The notes under the pieces: model-generated | Told to the model about the DNA's origin: nothing | Database searches by the model: none | The model's input: only the letters and a program-made list of their open reading frames with translations | Source of the DNA: an uncultured Ignavibacteria bacterium | GTDB lineage: Bacteria; Bacteroidota; Ignavibacteria; Kapaibacteriales; UBA961 | NCBI GenBank assembly: GCA_937868245.1 | Contig: CALMMI010000408.1 | Coordinates: 1 to 15,912 of the forward strand | Reading direction: 5' to 3' | DNA length: 15,912 nucleotides | Translations under genes and position numbers: made by a program | Shown: positions 7,443-14,538 of the stretch, piece by piece | How the letters are laid out: each line of letters opens with the position of its first letter | Numbering within the stretch: position 1 is the stretch's first letter

Positions 7443-7482
7443 AACAATGGACATTATCACATCAGTGATAATGTCCATTGTT
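7443..7482 (-). promoter_or_regulatory. Perfect 18-bp hairpin between substrate and exosortase genes
   Basis: Eighteen bases (7443-7460) are the exact reverse complement of 7465-7482, separated by a four-base loop. On the transcribed (-) strand the stem lies 19 bases after the LamG gene's stop. It is followed by GTTATAAAAAG, not a T-run, then the exosortase ribosome binding site. It is better explained as an mRNA 3'-end stabiliser or partial attenuator than as a full terminator. Confidence 0.75.
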
Positions 7483-7501
7483 TATGGTTTATTATTATTT
7501 C

Positions 7502-8326
7502 TTATGCAATTGCTGCTGTGCGACGGCGAGAAATATATCTGTATCCTGCATACAAAAGAACAGCACCAAGGATTATCATCCCCCACTCACCAAGTGTTGG
7601 TACAAGTGGAGCTGTTGAAGTAATCCATGTAGGATCGTCTGCATCCACACCCGCAGTTGAGCCAAGTTGTAAATCCAATCCTGCACTACCGCTGCCCGCA
7701 ACTTGTCCTGTTCCTTCATTTAAAGGATAGTATGCAACTAAGCTCGCAAAATTTGGATGTCCGGCACTTATTGGTTGGTCTTTATATGCTAGTATATTAG
7801 CAGGGGTTATTGGGGCACTCCAAAAGCTAACTTCGTCGATAACTCCACTGAACCTTAAAACATCCGAAAGTGTAGGTGCAGGAGCTGGAGCACTCGGTAC
7901 CGACACTGATGCTAATGTAGTTGCAATACCATTTACATAAAGTGACCACGCACCGGCATTGCGTACAAGTGCAAGATGCTGCCAAGTATTGAGAACTAAG
8001 GGAGTAGAACTGTATGTTACAGTTACTCCACCACAAAGAAGACCAAGGTTGTTCGTTCCGGGTTGGACAATAATACCATAACCTGTAAAACTTCCATTGC
8101 CATTATAAAAAATGGTTCCTACACTTCCACCATCCCATTTAACCCAGCATTGCATTGTAAGATTATCTATAACAGTGGAAATAGGGGTTGTTCGGCTGGC
8201 TAATTGAGTACTGGTAAATTGCAAAGCGGAATTTCCTGATGGAAGAGCTGCAAACAATGCTGAAGCACTTGCAAGAAAAATTACTAAAGCCAAGTTTAAT
8301 CGTAGGAAAAACGTATTCATTCTCAT
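7502..8326 (-). CDS. LamG-domain surface protein with IPTL-CTERM sorting signal
   Basis: The 274-residue secreted protein begins with a signal peptide (residues 1-26, hydrophobic core LALVIFLASASALFA, likely cut before ALPS). A LamG/concanavalin-like domain spans about 35-200, with LTMQCWVKWD, NTWQHLALVRNAGAWSLYVN (113-132), GVIDEVSFWSAPI and VAYYPLNEG. This fold usually binds glycans or proteins. The C-terminus is a full tripartite sorting signal: VPTLGEWG (242-249), a hydrophobic segment (250-263) and RRR (267-269). That identifies it as an exosortase H substrate, and the enzyme is the next gene. The start ATG at 8326 has AAGG ten bases upstream; a second ATG two codons in is possible. The ligand and surface role are unknown. 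Confidence 0.88.
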   Translation of the reverse strand: MRMNTFFLRLNLALVIFLASASALFAALPSGNSALQFTSTQLASRTTPISTVIDNLTMQCWVKWDGGSVGTIFYNGNGSFTGYGIIVQPGTNNLGLLCGGVTVTYSSTPLVLNTWQHLALVRNAGAWSLYVNGIATTLASVSVPSAPAPAPTLSDVLRFSGVIDEVSFWSAPITPANILAYKDQPISAGHPNFASLVAYYPLNEGTGQVAGSGSAGLDLQLGSTAGVDADDPTWITSTAPLVPTLGEWGMIILGAVLLYAGYRYISRRRTAAIA

Positions 8327-8534
8327 GCTTTTAAAACCTTCAATAAAGTATAAAATAATTCTAATTATAATTCAATGTAAGCAACCTTAGCTTTTTTCAG
8401 TCAAATATTGTTCCAAAAAAAACAAAAGGGTTAGGACAAACCACTACTCAAATTTAGTTAAAAGTAATGAGACACACAAACTGTCCTTACTACAACATGA
8501 AAATTAATCTATTCGGAAAGATTTGAGTTAATTG
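8327..8534 (-). promoter_or_regulatory. AT-rich intergenic region, probable promoter of the exosortase cassette
   Basis: No gene is seen. Reading the (-) strand toward the LamG gene there is TTGACT (8404-8399), an 18-base spacer and TTACAT (8380-8375), plus an isolated TATAAT (8369-8364) without a well-placed -35. Either could be the promoter; neither is strong. No convincing terminator of the upstream tpiA gene was found. Confidence 0.3.
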
Positions 8535-9278
8535 TTACACCGCATTGCAAATGCTTAGGAACGAATCGGATTTTAGTGATGCACCACCCACAAGAAACCC
8601 GTCAATATTCGGCTGTGTAAGAAGTATAGCAGCATTGGATTCATTCACGCTGCCACCGTATAACAAAGGCACTTTCCGTGTAGAATCCCCAAAATCCATA
8701 GCGCAGGTATCCCGTATAAAACTATGAATTTCCTCAGCTTGCTCCGGGGTTGCGGAGAGTCCTGTACCAATTGCCCACACCGGTTCGTAAGCAATTACAA
8801 ATTTGGTGATTCCATCTTCAAAAAGGAAATCGGTTGCACTACGAAGTTGTTTCGAAACAACAGTTAAGGTTTTGTTAGCCTGTCGCTCTTCCAGTGTTTC
8901 TCCGATACAAATAATCGGAATTAGCCCGGCACGTACAGCAGCAGCTACTTTCTTTTGAATCATTACATTTGTCTCTTTGAAAATATACCTGCGTTCGGAA
9001 TGACCGATAATCACATACGCACATCCTACGGAAACAAGCATTTCAGGTGAAGTTTCACCAGTGAAAGCACCTTTCGATTCAAAATAGCAGTTTTGTGCTC
9101 CAAGAAGAACACTACTGTCTTTTATAATTTCTCCAACTGAATAAAGATTAACTGCTGGAGGACAAAGTACAATTTGAACATCCGGAGAATTATGCTTAAC
9201 AATATCCTTAGCGAGGTTTTGAGCTTCACCAAGGGTTGTATTCATTTTCCAGTTACCGACTATCAGTTTTTTATTCAT
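8535..9278 (-). CDS. tpiA: Triosephosphate isomerase
   Basis: This cytoplasmic glycolytic enzyme interconverts dihydroxyacetone phosphate and glyceraldehyde 3-phosphate. The 247-residue TIM barrel has all the active-site elements: Asn9 and Lys11 in GNWKMN, the electrophile His93 in IIGHSERR, the base Glu165 in AYEPVWAIGTG with the flexible loop 6, and the phosphate-binding GGSV and FLVGGASL near the end. Length is normal and no defect is visible. The ATG at 9278 is the only start placing NWKMN at the usual position. It follows the LptC-like gene by 24 bases, so cotranscription is likely, although the two functions are unrelated. Confidence 0.97.
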   Translation of the reverse strand: MNKKLIVGNWKMNTTLGEAQNLAKDIVKHNSPDVQIVLCPPAVNLYSVGEIIKDSSVLLGAQNCYFESKGAFTGETSPEMLVSVGCAYVIIGHSERRYIFKETNVMIQKKVAAAVRAGLIPIICIGETLEERQANKTLTVVSKQLRSATDFLFEDGITKFVIAYEPVWAIGTGLSATPEQAEEIHSFIRDTCAMDFGDSTRKVPLLYGGSVNESNAAILLTQPNIDGFLVGGASLKSDSFLSICNAV

Positions 9279-9302
9279 GTGCCTATTTATTCATTTGGAG
9301 GA

Positions 9303-9842
9303 TTACGGGTTCTTGATCCCGCTTACTTTGAATATCTTGTAATTTTTGAGATACTGATCTGATTCCATGCCTGTTCCGTCTATTATCTCTGTGGGAGATT
9401 TAATGTGGATTTTTTCTGTTGTATAGAGTTTTTGTGTTTTGTTATTCCACATTAAGACAGGGGTTTGAAGAGTAGTATGTGTACTGTCGGATACAACTTT
9501 TACATTGCCGTATGCTACCATATTCCGTGTCTTATCATCCACAACTGCACTGTCAGCTGTTAGAATCCCTATTCGTTGAGACCTGGCGTTCATAAATTCA
9601 ACAACTACTGAAGTGTCTAGTCGTGTTTCCTGCCGCTGATCATATACCCGGGCAAGGCGTGCTTTCAGTGTGGTTTTGATTCTGTTGGAGTCCATAATAA
9701 CCATCGAAAAGTCCCAACTGGTGTGTGTAGGGAGTTGTTGCAGCTGTTCAATAGCAATTTTTTGTTGAGGGATATTACTTTCCTGTTGGCAACCGGTAAT
9801 TACCAAGAACAGTAAGAAAATTGCAGCAACAGTTTTTTTCAC
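9303..9842 (-). CDS. lptC: LptC-like lipopolysaccharide export lipoprotein
   Basis: LptC links the inner-membrane LPS export transporter to the periplasmic LptA bridge. The product (179 residues from the chosen start) begins MKKTVAAIFLLFLVITGCQQ, a lipoprotein signal with Cys18 as the lipidated residue. The rest is strand-rich with the LptC/LptA jellyroll pattern: ILTADSAVVDDKTRNMVAYG and NVKVVSDSTHTTLQTPVLMW. I choose the GTG at 9842 because it overlaps the upstream gene's stop as GTGA, a standard coupling arrangement, and gives a Met-Lys-Lys n-region; a GTG two codons upstream (9848) is possible. A lipoprotein form is common for LptC in Bacteroidota-type genomes, whereas E. coli LptC is membrane-anchored. 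The gene is not beside lptA or lptB in this window. Confidence 0.75.
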   Translation of the reverse strand: MKKTVAAIFLLFLVITGCQQESNIPQQKIAIEQLQQLPTHTSWDFSMVIMDSNRIKTTLKARLARVYDQRQETRLDTSVVVEFMNARSQRIGILTADSAVVDDKTRNMVAYGNVKVVSDSTHTTLQTPVLMWNNKTQKLYTTEKIHIKSPTEIIDGTGMESDQYLKNYKIFKVSGIKNP

Positions 9843-10825
9843 AGCCACCCCATTGATTTATACCATTCAACAGTTTGCCGTATTCCATCTTCTATAGAAA
9901 TCTTCTGACGATATCCAAAATCAGTTTTTGCACGGTCAACAGAACATATCCAATATGCTTGTGTGATGTCCCGACCTTTTTCAAAATTCAACACGGGAGG
10001 TTTGGCAGAAAAACGACCGAAAAATTCGGATAATCCTGCTACTCCGAAAACTAAGAAATGGGGAAGTCTAAGTGGGATTGTTCCTTTTTTTCCTAAAATC
10101 TTAGCAGTTACCGACCCTATTTGTTCCCAAGTGTAGAACTCTTCTGAGGAAATAAAGTACGTTTTCCCGATAGTATTTGCAGATTCAGCGGCTTCTATAA
10201 TTCCACGGGATAGGTCAAGTCCGTGAACCAAACTAACATGTTTTTCATTAAAACCGATGTGCGGAACAAAACCTTTATTCACGGTTTTGAAAAAATCCAG
10301 AATTGCTGTTTCGCGTTGTCCATACACAGCGGGGGGGCGTACAATGGTGATTGGCAGCTTGTTTGCGAAAGAATTTACTTCGTCCTCAGCAGCTTTTTTT
10401 GAAATGCCGTAGGATGTTATAGGTGCGCTGAGCGTAGATTCATCAACAGGTTTATCAGGTGAATCTGCAGGACGAACCGCAGCAAGGGAACTTACATGGA
10501 GAAACCTTTGAAGATTCGGCGCGAATTTATAGGCAGCTTCCAGCATATTCCTTGTGCCGTCACGATTACCTTGCATAAACTCTTCTGCGTTCCGTGCAGC
10601 TGTTAGCCCAGCCACATGAAAGACCATTTCAACGTCTTTCATTGCTTTTTCCAGGGATTTGGGATTGCTGATTGACCCGTCAACCAATTCTATTTTTTTA
10701 CCTTTCAACCATTGAAGATTACTGGTTGATCGTGCGATTGCCCTAACATCATAACCGCGTTCCAAGAGTAAATCCGCTACATGACTTCCGATAAATCCGG
10801 TTGCACCTGTAATTAATACTTTCAT
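9839..10825 (-). CDS. NAD-dependent epimerase/dehydratase family protein (extended SDR)
   Basis: The 328-residue protein has a Rossmann-fold start with the extended-SDR nucleotide signature GATGFIGS (residues 7-14). The acidic-to-basic stretch after strand 2 (AIARSTSNL) leaves NAD versus NADP preference open. It has HVAGLTA (about 70-76), Ser112/Ser113 and the catalytic YGISK (Tyr139, Lys143). The C-terminal half is the variable substrate domain, so the substrate (nucleotide sugar, sterol-like or flavonoid-like alcohol) cannot be told from sequence alone. The ATG at 10825 has AAGGA six bases upstream. It overlaps the LptC-like gene by four bases (GTGA) and heads the three-gene run with tpiA. 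A role in cell-envelope sugar or lipid metabolism is suggested by the lptC neighbour; this is inference. Confidence 0.88.
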   Translation of the reverse strand: MKVLITGATGFIGSHVADLLLERGYDVRAIARSTSNLQWLKGKKIELVDGSISNPKSLEKAMKDVEMVFHVAGLTAARNAEEFMQGNRDGTRNMLEAAYKFAPNLQRFLHVSSLAAVRPADSPDKPVDESTLSAPITSYGISKKAAEDEVNSFANKLPITIVRPPAVYGQRETAILDFFKTVNKGFVPHIGFNEKHVSLVHGLDLSRGIIEAAESANTIGKTYFISSEEFYTWEQIGSVTAKILGKKGTIPLRLPHFLVFGVAGLSEFFGRFSAKPPVLNFEKGRDITQAYWICSVDRAKTDFGYRQKISIEDGIRQTVEWYKSMGWL

Positions 10826-11015
10826 TCAATTTCCTTATTTGTAGAATTCACGTGTAATATTGCATGATAACGTTTATCCATTGTTTTATATGGAATAGTT
10901 CATCAAAAATATGATGGATACTCCTGTTCTGCCTGCGCACTACACTTGTTTTTATACAAAATTAACTGAAATATTTATGAAACCTTCCTTAATAGTAGAT
11001 TGCAGATAAAAAGTC
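10826..11015 (-). other. Intergenic region between the T9SS-cargo gene and the SDR gene
   Basis: Apart from the SDR ribosome binding site (AAGGA at its left edge), only two weak 5-bp inverted repeats are present (near 10877-10894 and 10901-10916). No convincing terminator or promoter was found. Confidence 0.4.
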
Positions 11016-14000
11016 TTAATGCTCAAGTACAATTATTTTCTGGACATCATAGTACATCCCTGAACTCATTTTACAAAAATAGATGCCGGTCGGTACATCA
11101 AAATCCAGTGAATATTCCCCGGCAAGTAATGATTCATTAAGCAAAACTTGGTTCAATGTTCCTGCATAATCATATAATTCTATTTGTACCCTGCCGGACA
11201 AGCCTACACCAAATTGTACTCCATTTTCTTTATTTATCAAAAAATACTTTTTACCGGTATTATTAACAGAGCGGAGACGTTTACCGCAAAACTCACCCAG
11301 GGTGATTATGTTCCCTTTAGTTACTACAGTATCGCATGGTTGTACTTCAGCCGAATCAACCTGTAACTCAATTGCAAAGGTGGTATCCTCGTTATATGGT
11401 AAATATGCACTGAAATTAATAATGACATCCCCATTATCCCCGGCGCCGTCAATCGTAAGTTGTCCGTTCGATTCATTTGCATTGGCAATAATTCCGTTTG
11501 TGGTATTAATCCGTGGGTCGGATTTCAAAACTAAATTATCATAGTTAAGAAGAACCTTCCACGAAGGAACTCCGACCGGAATATGTAATGATGTTTGTAG
11601 CTTTTCTCCCGGAATAACCTCGATTTTTGCCGGATTCAAAGTAAACAGCCTTTCATTGGAAGGGCTTACTTGAACAAGAACAGTATCCTCATCAGAACAA
11701 CCTGAGGAATTTGTTACACTTAGAATATACATGGTTGTAGCTGTTGCCAATACTTCTGTTTGGCTTGAAATTGGGCTGGATAATCCTGTTGAGGGTCTCC
11801 ACTGATATGAATTACCGACAATCGGAGGTACGCCAAGTTGTACACTTTTGCCGATACAGGTAGTTCTGTCCTCGCCTGCTTCAGCTATCGGCTGTGGTAT
11901 AACGGTAACCTTTACTTCCACAGAATCAATGCAAAATCCACTTGAAACAATCACTTTATATGTAGTGGAAGCATTTACAGTGCACACAGGGGAGGCAATT
12001 GCAGGATTATCCAAACCCGTACTTGGCGACCAAATATACTTACTTCCACCGCTAGCAAATAATCGTACAGATGTACCCATGCACACAGCAGTATCCTTAG
12101 AAGCCGTTGCTTTTAGACTACCGACCGATACCACAACAGTATCCATTGCAGTACATCCTGAGCTGTTTGTAACAGTTAAAATATATTCGGTTTGTATGGC
12201 AGGATTTGCTATTGGATTGGATTTTGTAGGGTCATCTAAACCGTCTGAAGGAAGCCATTTGTATGTATAACCAGCTTGGGGTGCTTCCCCAAGAGGAAGG
12301 GTTTCACCTTTACAAAGCGATAGATCAGGTCCTGCGTTCGCAACAGGTAGGGGATTAACAGTTACCTTAATAGAAGCGAAGTCCTCACAACTGCCGCTTG
12401 ACACTCTTACTTTGTAGTCGGTAGTTACAGTTGGCGTCGCGATTGGATTAGGGATTGCAGGGTTGTTAAGTCCCGTACTTGGTGTCCATAAATAATCACT
12501 TCCTCCGGAAGCCAGGAGACGAACGGAAGAGCCGATGCAAATGGCAGTATCCTTTGAAACTTTTGCTACTATATTTCCCATAGTTACATTTACGGTATCA
12601 CGGGAAATACAACCATTTGTATTGACAACTGTCAGTGTATATTCCGTAGTACCATTAGCAGGTTTAACAACCGGATTTGCCTTGGTAACATCATCAAGAC
12701 CGTAAAATGGCTCCCATACGTATGTATTTCCAGCTTCAGGGGCAATTCCGATTTGAGTTGATTCACCAACACAAACTGTTTTGTCGGGACCTGCATCGGC
12801 AACCGGCATAGGTAATACTTTTACATCTTTATATGTTGTATCACTTCCGCTGTCGTTTCTTACAATAAGGCGTACACGAAAAGTCCCTGCTTTTGAGAAA
12901 TTGACTAAAACACTGCTGTCTGAGCTTGTAGCCGGGGTTCCACCGGCAAACGACCATTCACGTTGGTTCGGTTTATTGGTACTCAAATCGGCGAACATAA
13001 ATGTTTTGTTTACACAACCGCTATCCGGTTTAATAATAGCGAGTGGCGGGGTACATTCTGCAAGTGGACCTACTGTTGGACCTGTGGTGTTGAAAATATA
13101 ATCCATGAAATTGGGAAGTCCACGTCTGCAAAGGTTATTTAGTTGAAGACCATTGTTTTTAAAATTGCATTTGTCGCCTTTTAAATTCGGTTTTTCAATC
13201 ACATCAAGAAAATCTACACCCTCTTTAGCGATATATATTTTACCGTCGGGTGCAATTTGCATTCCACCAATATAACCGTCGTTTGAATTGAGTGCAATAA
13301 CAGAATTTTGAATTGCAGTTAAAGTGGGGAGTGATATATCAATTTGGTAAACAGAATATTTGGGTGCTATCGAGTTGTTTATGGCAGAAACATACAGTTT
13401 TGAATTATCCGGTGAAAAGGATAGACCGTAGCACTCGGATAGTGCCCTTGCATCTACTAAAAACTTATAGTTTGATATCTTCCCGGTTTTTGCATTGAAA
13501 TCAAAAAGTACAACGTATCCGTCTTTAACATTAGAGACTAATGCGATTTTGGTGCGATCGGGTGAAATCTTCATGCACCCTGCAACATAGGAAGTTATCA
13601 ACCCATTATATTCGTAAGTAACAGGTACTGGGTCAACACCCGATGAAGATACATGATAGGAGTAAAACTTTCCTTTTATCTTGTCGTGGGTAACAACCCA
13701 AAACCCTTTTCCTGTACAATCCAATGTGCCGGTAATTTTTTCTGAAACACCGTAGGTTAGTAATATGTTAGAGGTGATTACAGTAACATTGCCATTGGCT
13801 ACACTCAACAATGAATAGTAGAGTCCTGTAGAGCTAGAACCCCCGTCGGCTGTCAAATCTGGAACTGTAAAAACGAAATATTGCTGTTTATTACCAGGGT
13901 GGGGTACAATTAAAACATTTTGAGTAGAGGAGATACCACCTTTTAATAAGGAATTGGCACCGTTTATTACTTGATGATTCTTATCCCAAATCTTTGTACC

Positions 14001-14210
14001 GTCGGTATAAAACAGAAGTGTTCCTGTTATAGGATCGGATACAACTGCACACCCCTCTATCGAAAAAAGCTTGCCTCCGCCTAATGGGGAAGATAAGCCA
14101 CCACTAAACGATAAACCGACACGTTCGCCAAAATACCAATTGGTTGCTTCCTTTTGGGCGAAAATACTCTGCGTGAAAAAGAAAAAGATAAGCAGTATAT
14201 AAATCTTCAT
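11016..14210 (-). CDS. Large T9SS-secreted protein: propeller-like region, PKD and five Ig-like repeats, type A sorting domain
   Basis: The 1064-residue protein begins with a signal peptide (MKIYILLIFFFFTQSIFAQ) and the Bacteroidota signature NWYFGERVGLSF. The ATG at 14210 is chosen because it places this signal peptide at the N-terminus; an in-frame TTG/ATG extension 39 codons upstream would bury it. Residues 20-375 have a beta-propeller-like pattern (repeats such as KISPDRTKIALVS, SFSPDNSKLYVSA, QIAPDGKIYIAKE). A PKD domain follows at about 385-468, then five Ig-like repeats (470-848), then a cohesin-like segment (about 852-975). The final 80 residues match a T9SS type A domain (ELYDYAGTLNQVLL, GEYSLDFDVPTGIYFCKM, YYDVQKIIVL). 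It is likely exported across the outer membrane and attached to or released from the surface. Adhesion is plausible; the ligand is unknown. No Shine-Dalgarno is visible, as is common in Bacteroidota. Confidence 0.88.
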   Translation of the reverse strand: MKIYILLIFFFFTQSIFAQKEATNWYFGERVGLSFSGGLSSPLGGGKLFSIEGCAVVSDPITGTLLFYTDGTKIWDKNHQVINGANSLLKGGISSTQNVLIVPHPGNKQQYFVFTVPDLTADGGSSSTGLYYSLLSVANGNVTVITSNILLTYGVSEKITGTLDCTGKGFWVVTHDKIKGKFYSYHVSSSGVDPVPVTYEYNGLITSYVAGCMKISPDRTKIALVSNVKDGYVVLFDFNAKTGKISNYKFLVDARALSECYGLSFSPDNSKLYVSAINNSIAPKYSVYQIDISLPTLTAIQNSVIALNSNDGYIGGMQIAPDGKIYIAKEGVDFLDVIEKPNLKGDKCNFKNNGLQLNNLCRRGLPNFMDYIFNTTGPTVGPLAECTPPLAIIKPDSGCVNKTFMFADLSTNKPNQREWSFAGGTPATSSDSSVLVNFSKAGTFRVRLIVRNDSGSDTTYKDVKVLPMPVADAGPDKTVCVGESTQIGIAPEAGNTYVWEPFYGLDDVTKANPVVKPANGTTEYTLTVVNTNGCISRDTVNVTMGNIVAKVSKDTAICIGSSVRLLASGGSDYLWTPSTGLNNPAIPNPIATPTVTTDYKVRVSSGSCEDFASIKVTVNPLPVANAGPDLSLCKGETLPLGEAPQAGYTYKWLPSDGLDDPTKSNPIANPAIQTEYILTVTNSSGCTAMDTVVVSVGSLKATASKDTAVCMGTSVRLFASGGSKYIWSPSTGLDNPAIASPVCTVNASTTYKVIVSSGFCIDSVEVKVTVIPQPIAEAGEDRTTCIGKSVQLGVPPIVGNSYQWRPSTGLSSPISSQTEVLATATTMYILSVTNSSGCSDEDTVLVQVSPSNERLFTLNPAKIEVIPGEKLQTSLHIPVGVPSWKVLLNYDNLVLKSDPRINTTNGIIANANESNGQLTIDGAGDNGDVIINFSAYLPYNEDTTFAIELQVDSAEVQPCDTVVTKGNIITLGEFCGKRLRSVNNTGKKYFLINKENGVQFGVGLSGRVQIELYDYAGTLNQVLLNESLLAGEYSLDFDVPTGIYFCKMSSGMYYDVQKIIVLEH
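11667..12803 (-). repeat. A-B-A-B-A tandem Ig-like repeat array within the T9SS protein
   Basis: Five repeats of about 75 residues alternate between type A (AGPDxxxCxGE..., at 470, 623 and 775) and type B (SKDTAxCxGxSVRLxASGG..., at 547 and 698), a two-domain unit of 152-153 residues (about 456 bp). Similarity is also visible at the DNA level, for example around 12460-12560 versus 12003-12103. Every repeat has one Cys pair spaced 50-54 residues (480/534, 558/608, 633/686, 710/760, 785/838), suggesting one disulfide per domain. Confidence 0.85.
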
Positions 14211-14538
14211 TCGCAATGTAATATGTAGTTCTTTCTTCCGATATTGGTAAGCAAAAAACCGAGTGAAAAAAACTATAGAATCTGCAAAGCAGTACGTTAA
14301 TAGCTCTAAAAAATAATACGATAGCAACTTTGCTGCAAATTACAAAAAGGTTGTAAACAACACAAGAAAAATAGGAGTTAGAGGGTTCAAGTCGTAATTC
14401 TAAGCTAAGTTTATATCAGAACAAGTGTTACGGTGTTATGATTGCAATAATTACCAGGATTGAATGTACCTCTACTCGAATTTCAAATGATTTTACGTAG
14501 ATTTGCAGTGCTGTCGCTTATTCATTTATCTAATTATC
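14211..14538. other. 328-base divergent intergenic region between the T9SS-cargo gene and murF
   Basis: It must hold the promoters of both divergent genes. It is AT-rich; I found no confident -10/-35 pair, no Bacteroidota-type TTTG/TAnnTTTG pair, no strong hairpin and no RNA gene. A 20-codon ORF at 14438-14500 has no ribosome binding site and is not called. Confidence 0.4.

Noticed and set aside
6196..8326. Exosortase cassette as a mobile element insertion
   Set aside because: No transposase, integrase, tRNA or flanking direct or inverted repeats were seen, although horizontal acquisition cannot be excluded.
8433..8528. Crossed inverted repeats (8433-8438 with 8482-8487, 8446-8453 with 8521-8528) suggesting a pseudoknot RNA after tpiA
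   Set aside because: The arms are 6 and 8 bp with long spacers in AT-rich DNA; chance matches are likely and no known riboswitch features appear.
11848..12270. 140-codon + strand ORF inside the T9SS gene, with further ones nearby
   Set aside because: These are frame shadows of the Ig-repeat coding DNA; the repeated composition makes long antisense frames expected.
14211..14327. N-terminal extension of the T9SS protein by 39 codons
   Set aside because: It would bury a clear signal peptide (MKIYILLIFFFFTQSIFAQ) internally; the extension is Phe/Tyr-rich read-through of the upstream intergenic DNA.
14438..14500. 20-codon ORF in the intergenic region before murF
   Set aside because: It has no ribosome binding site, no hydrophobic or toxin-like pattern and chance length; not supported.
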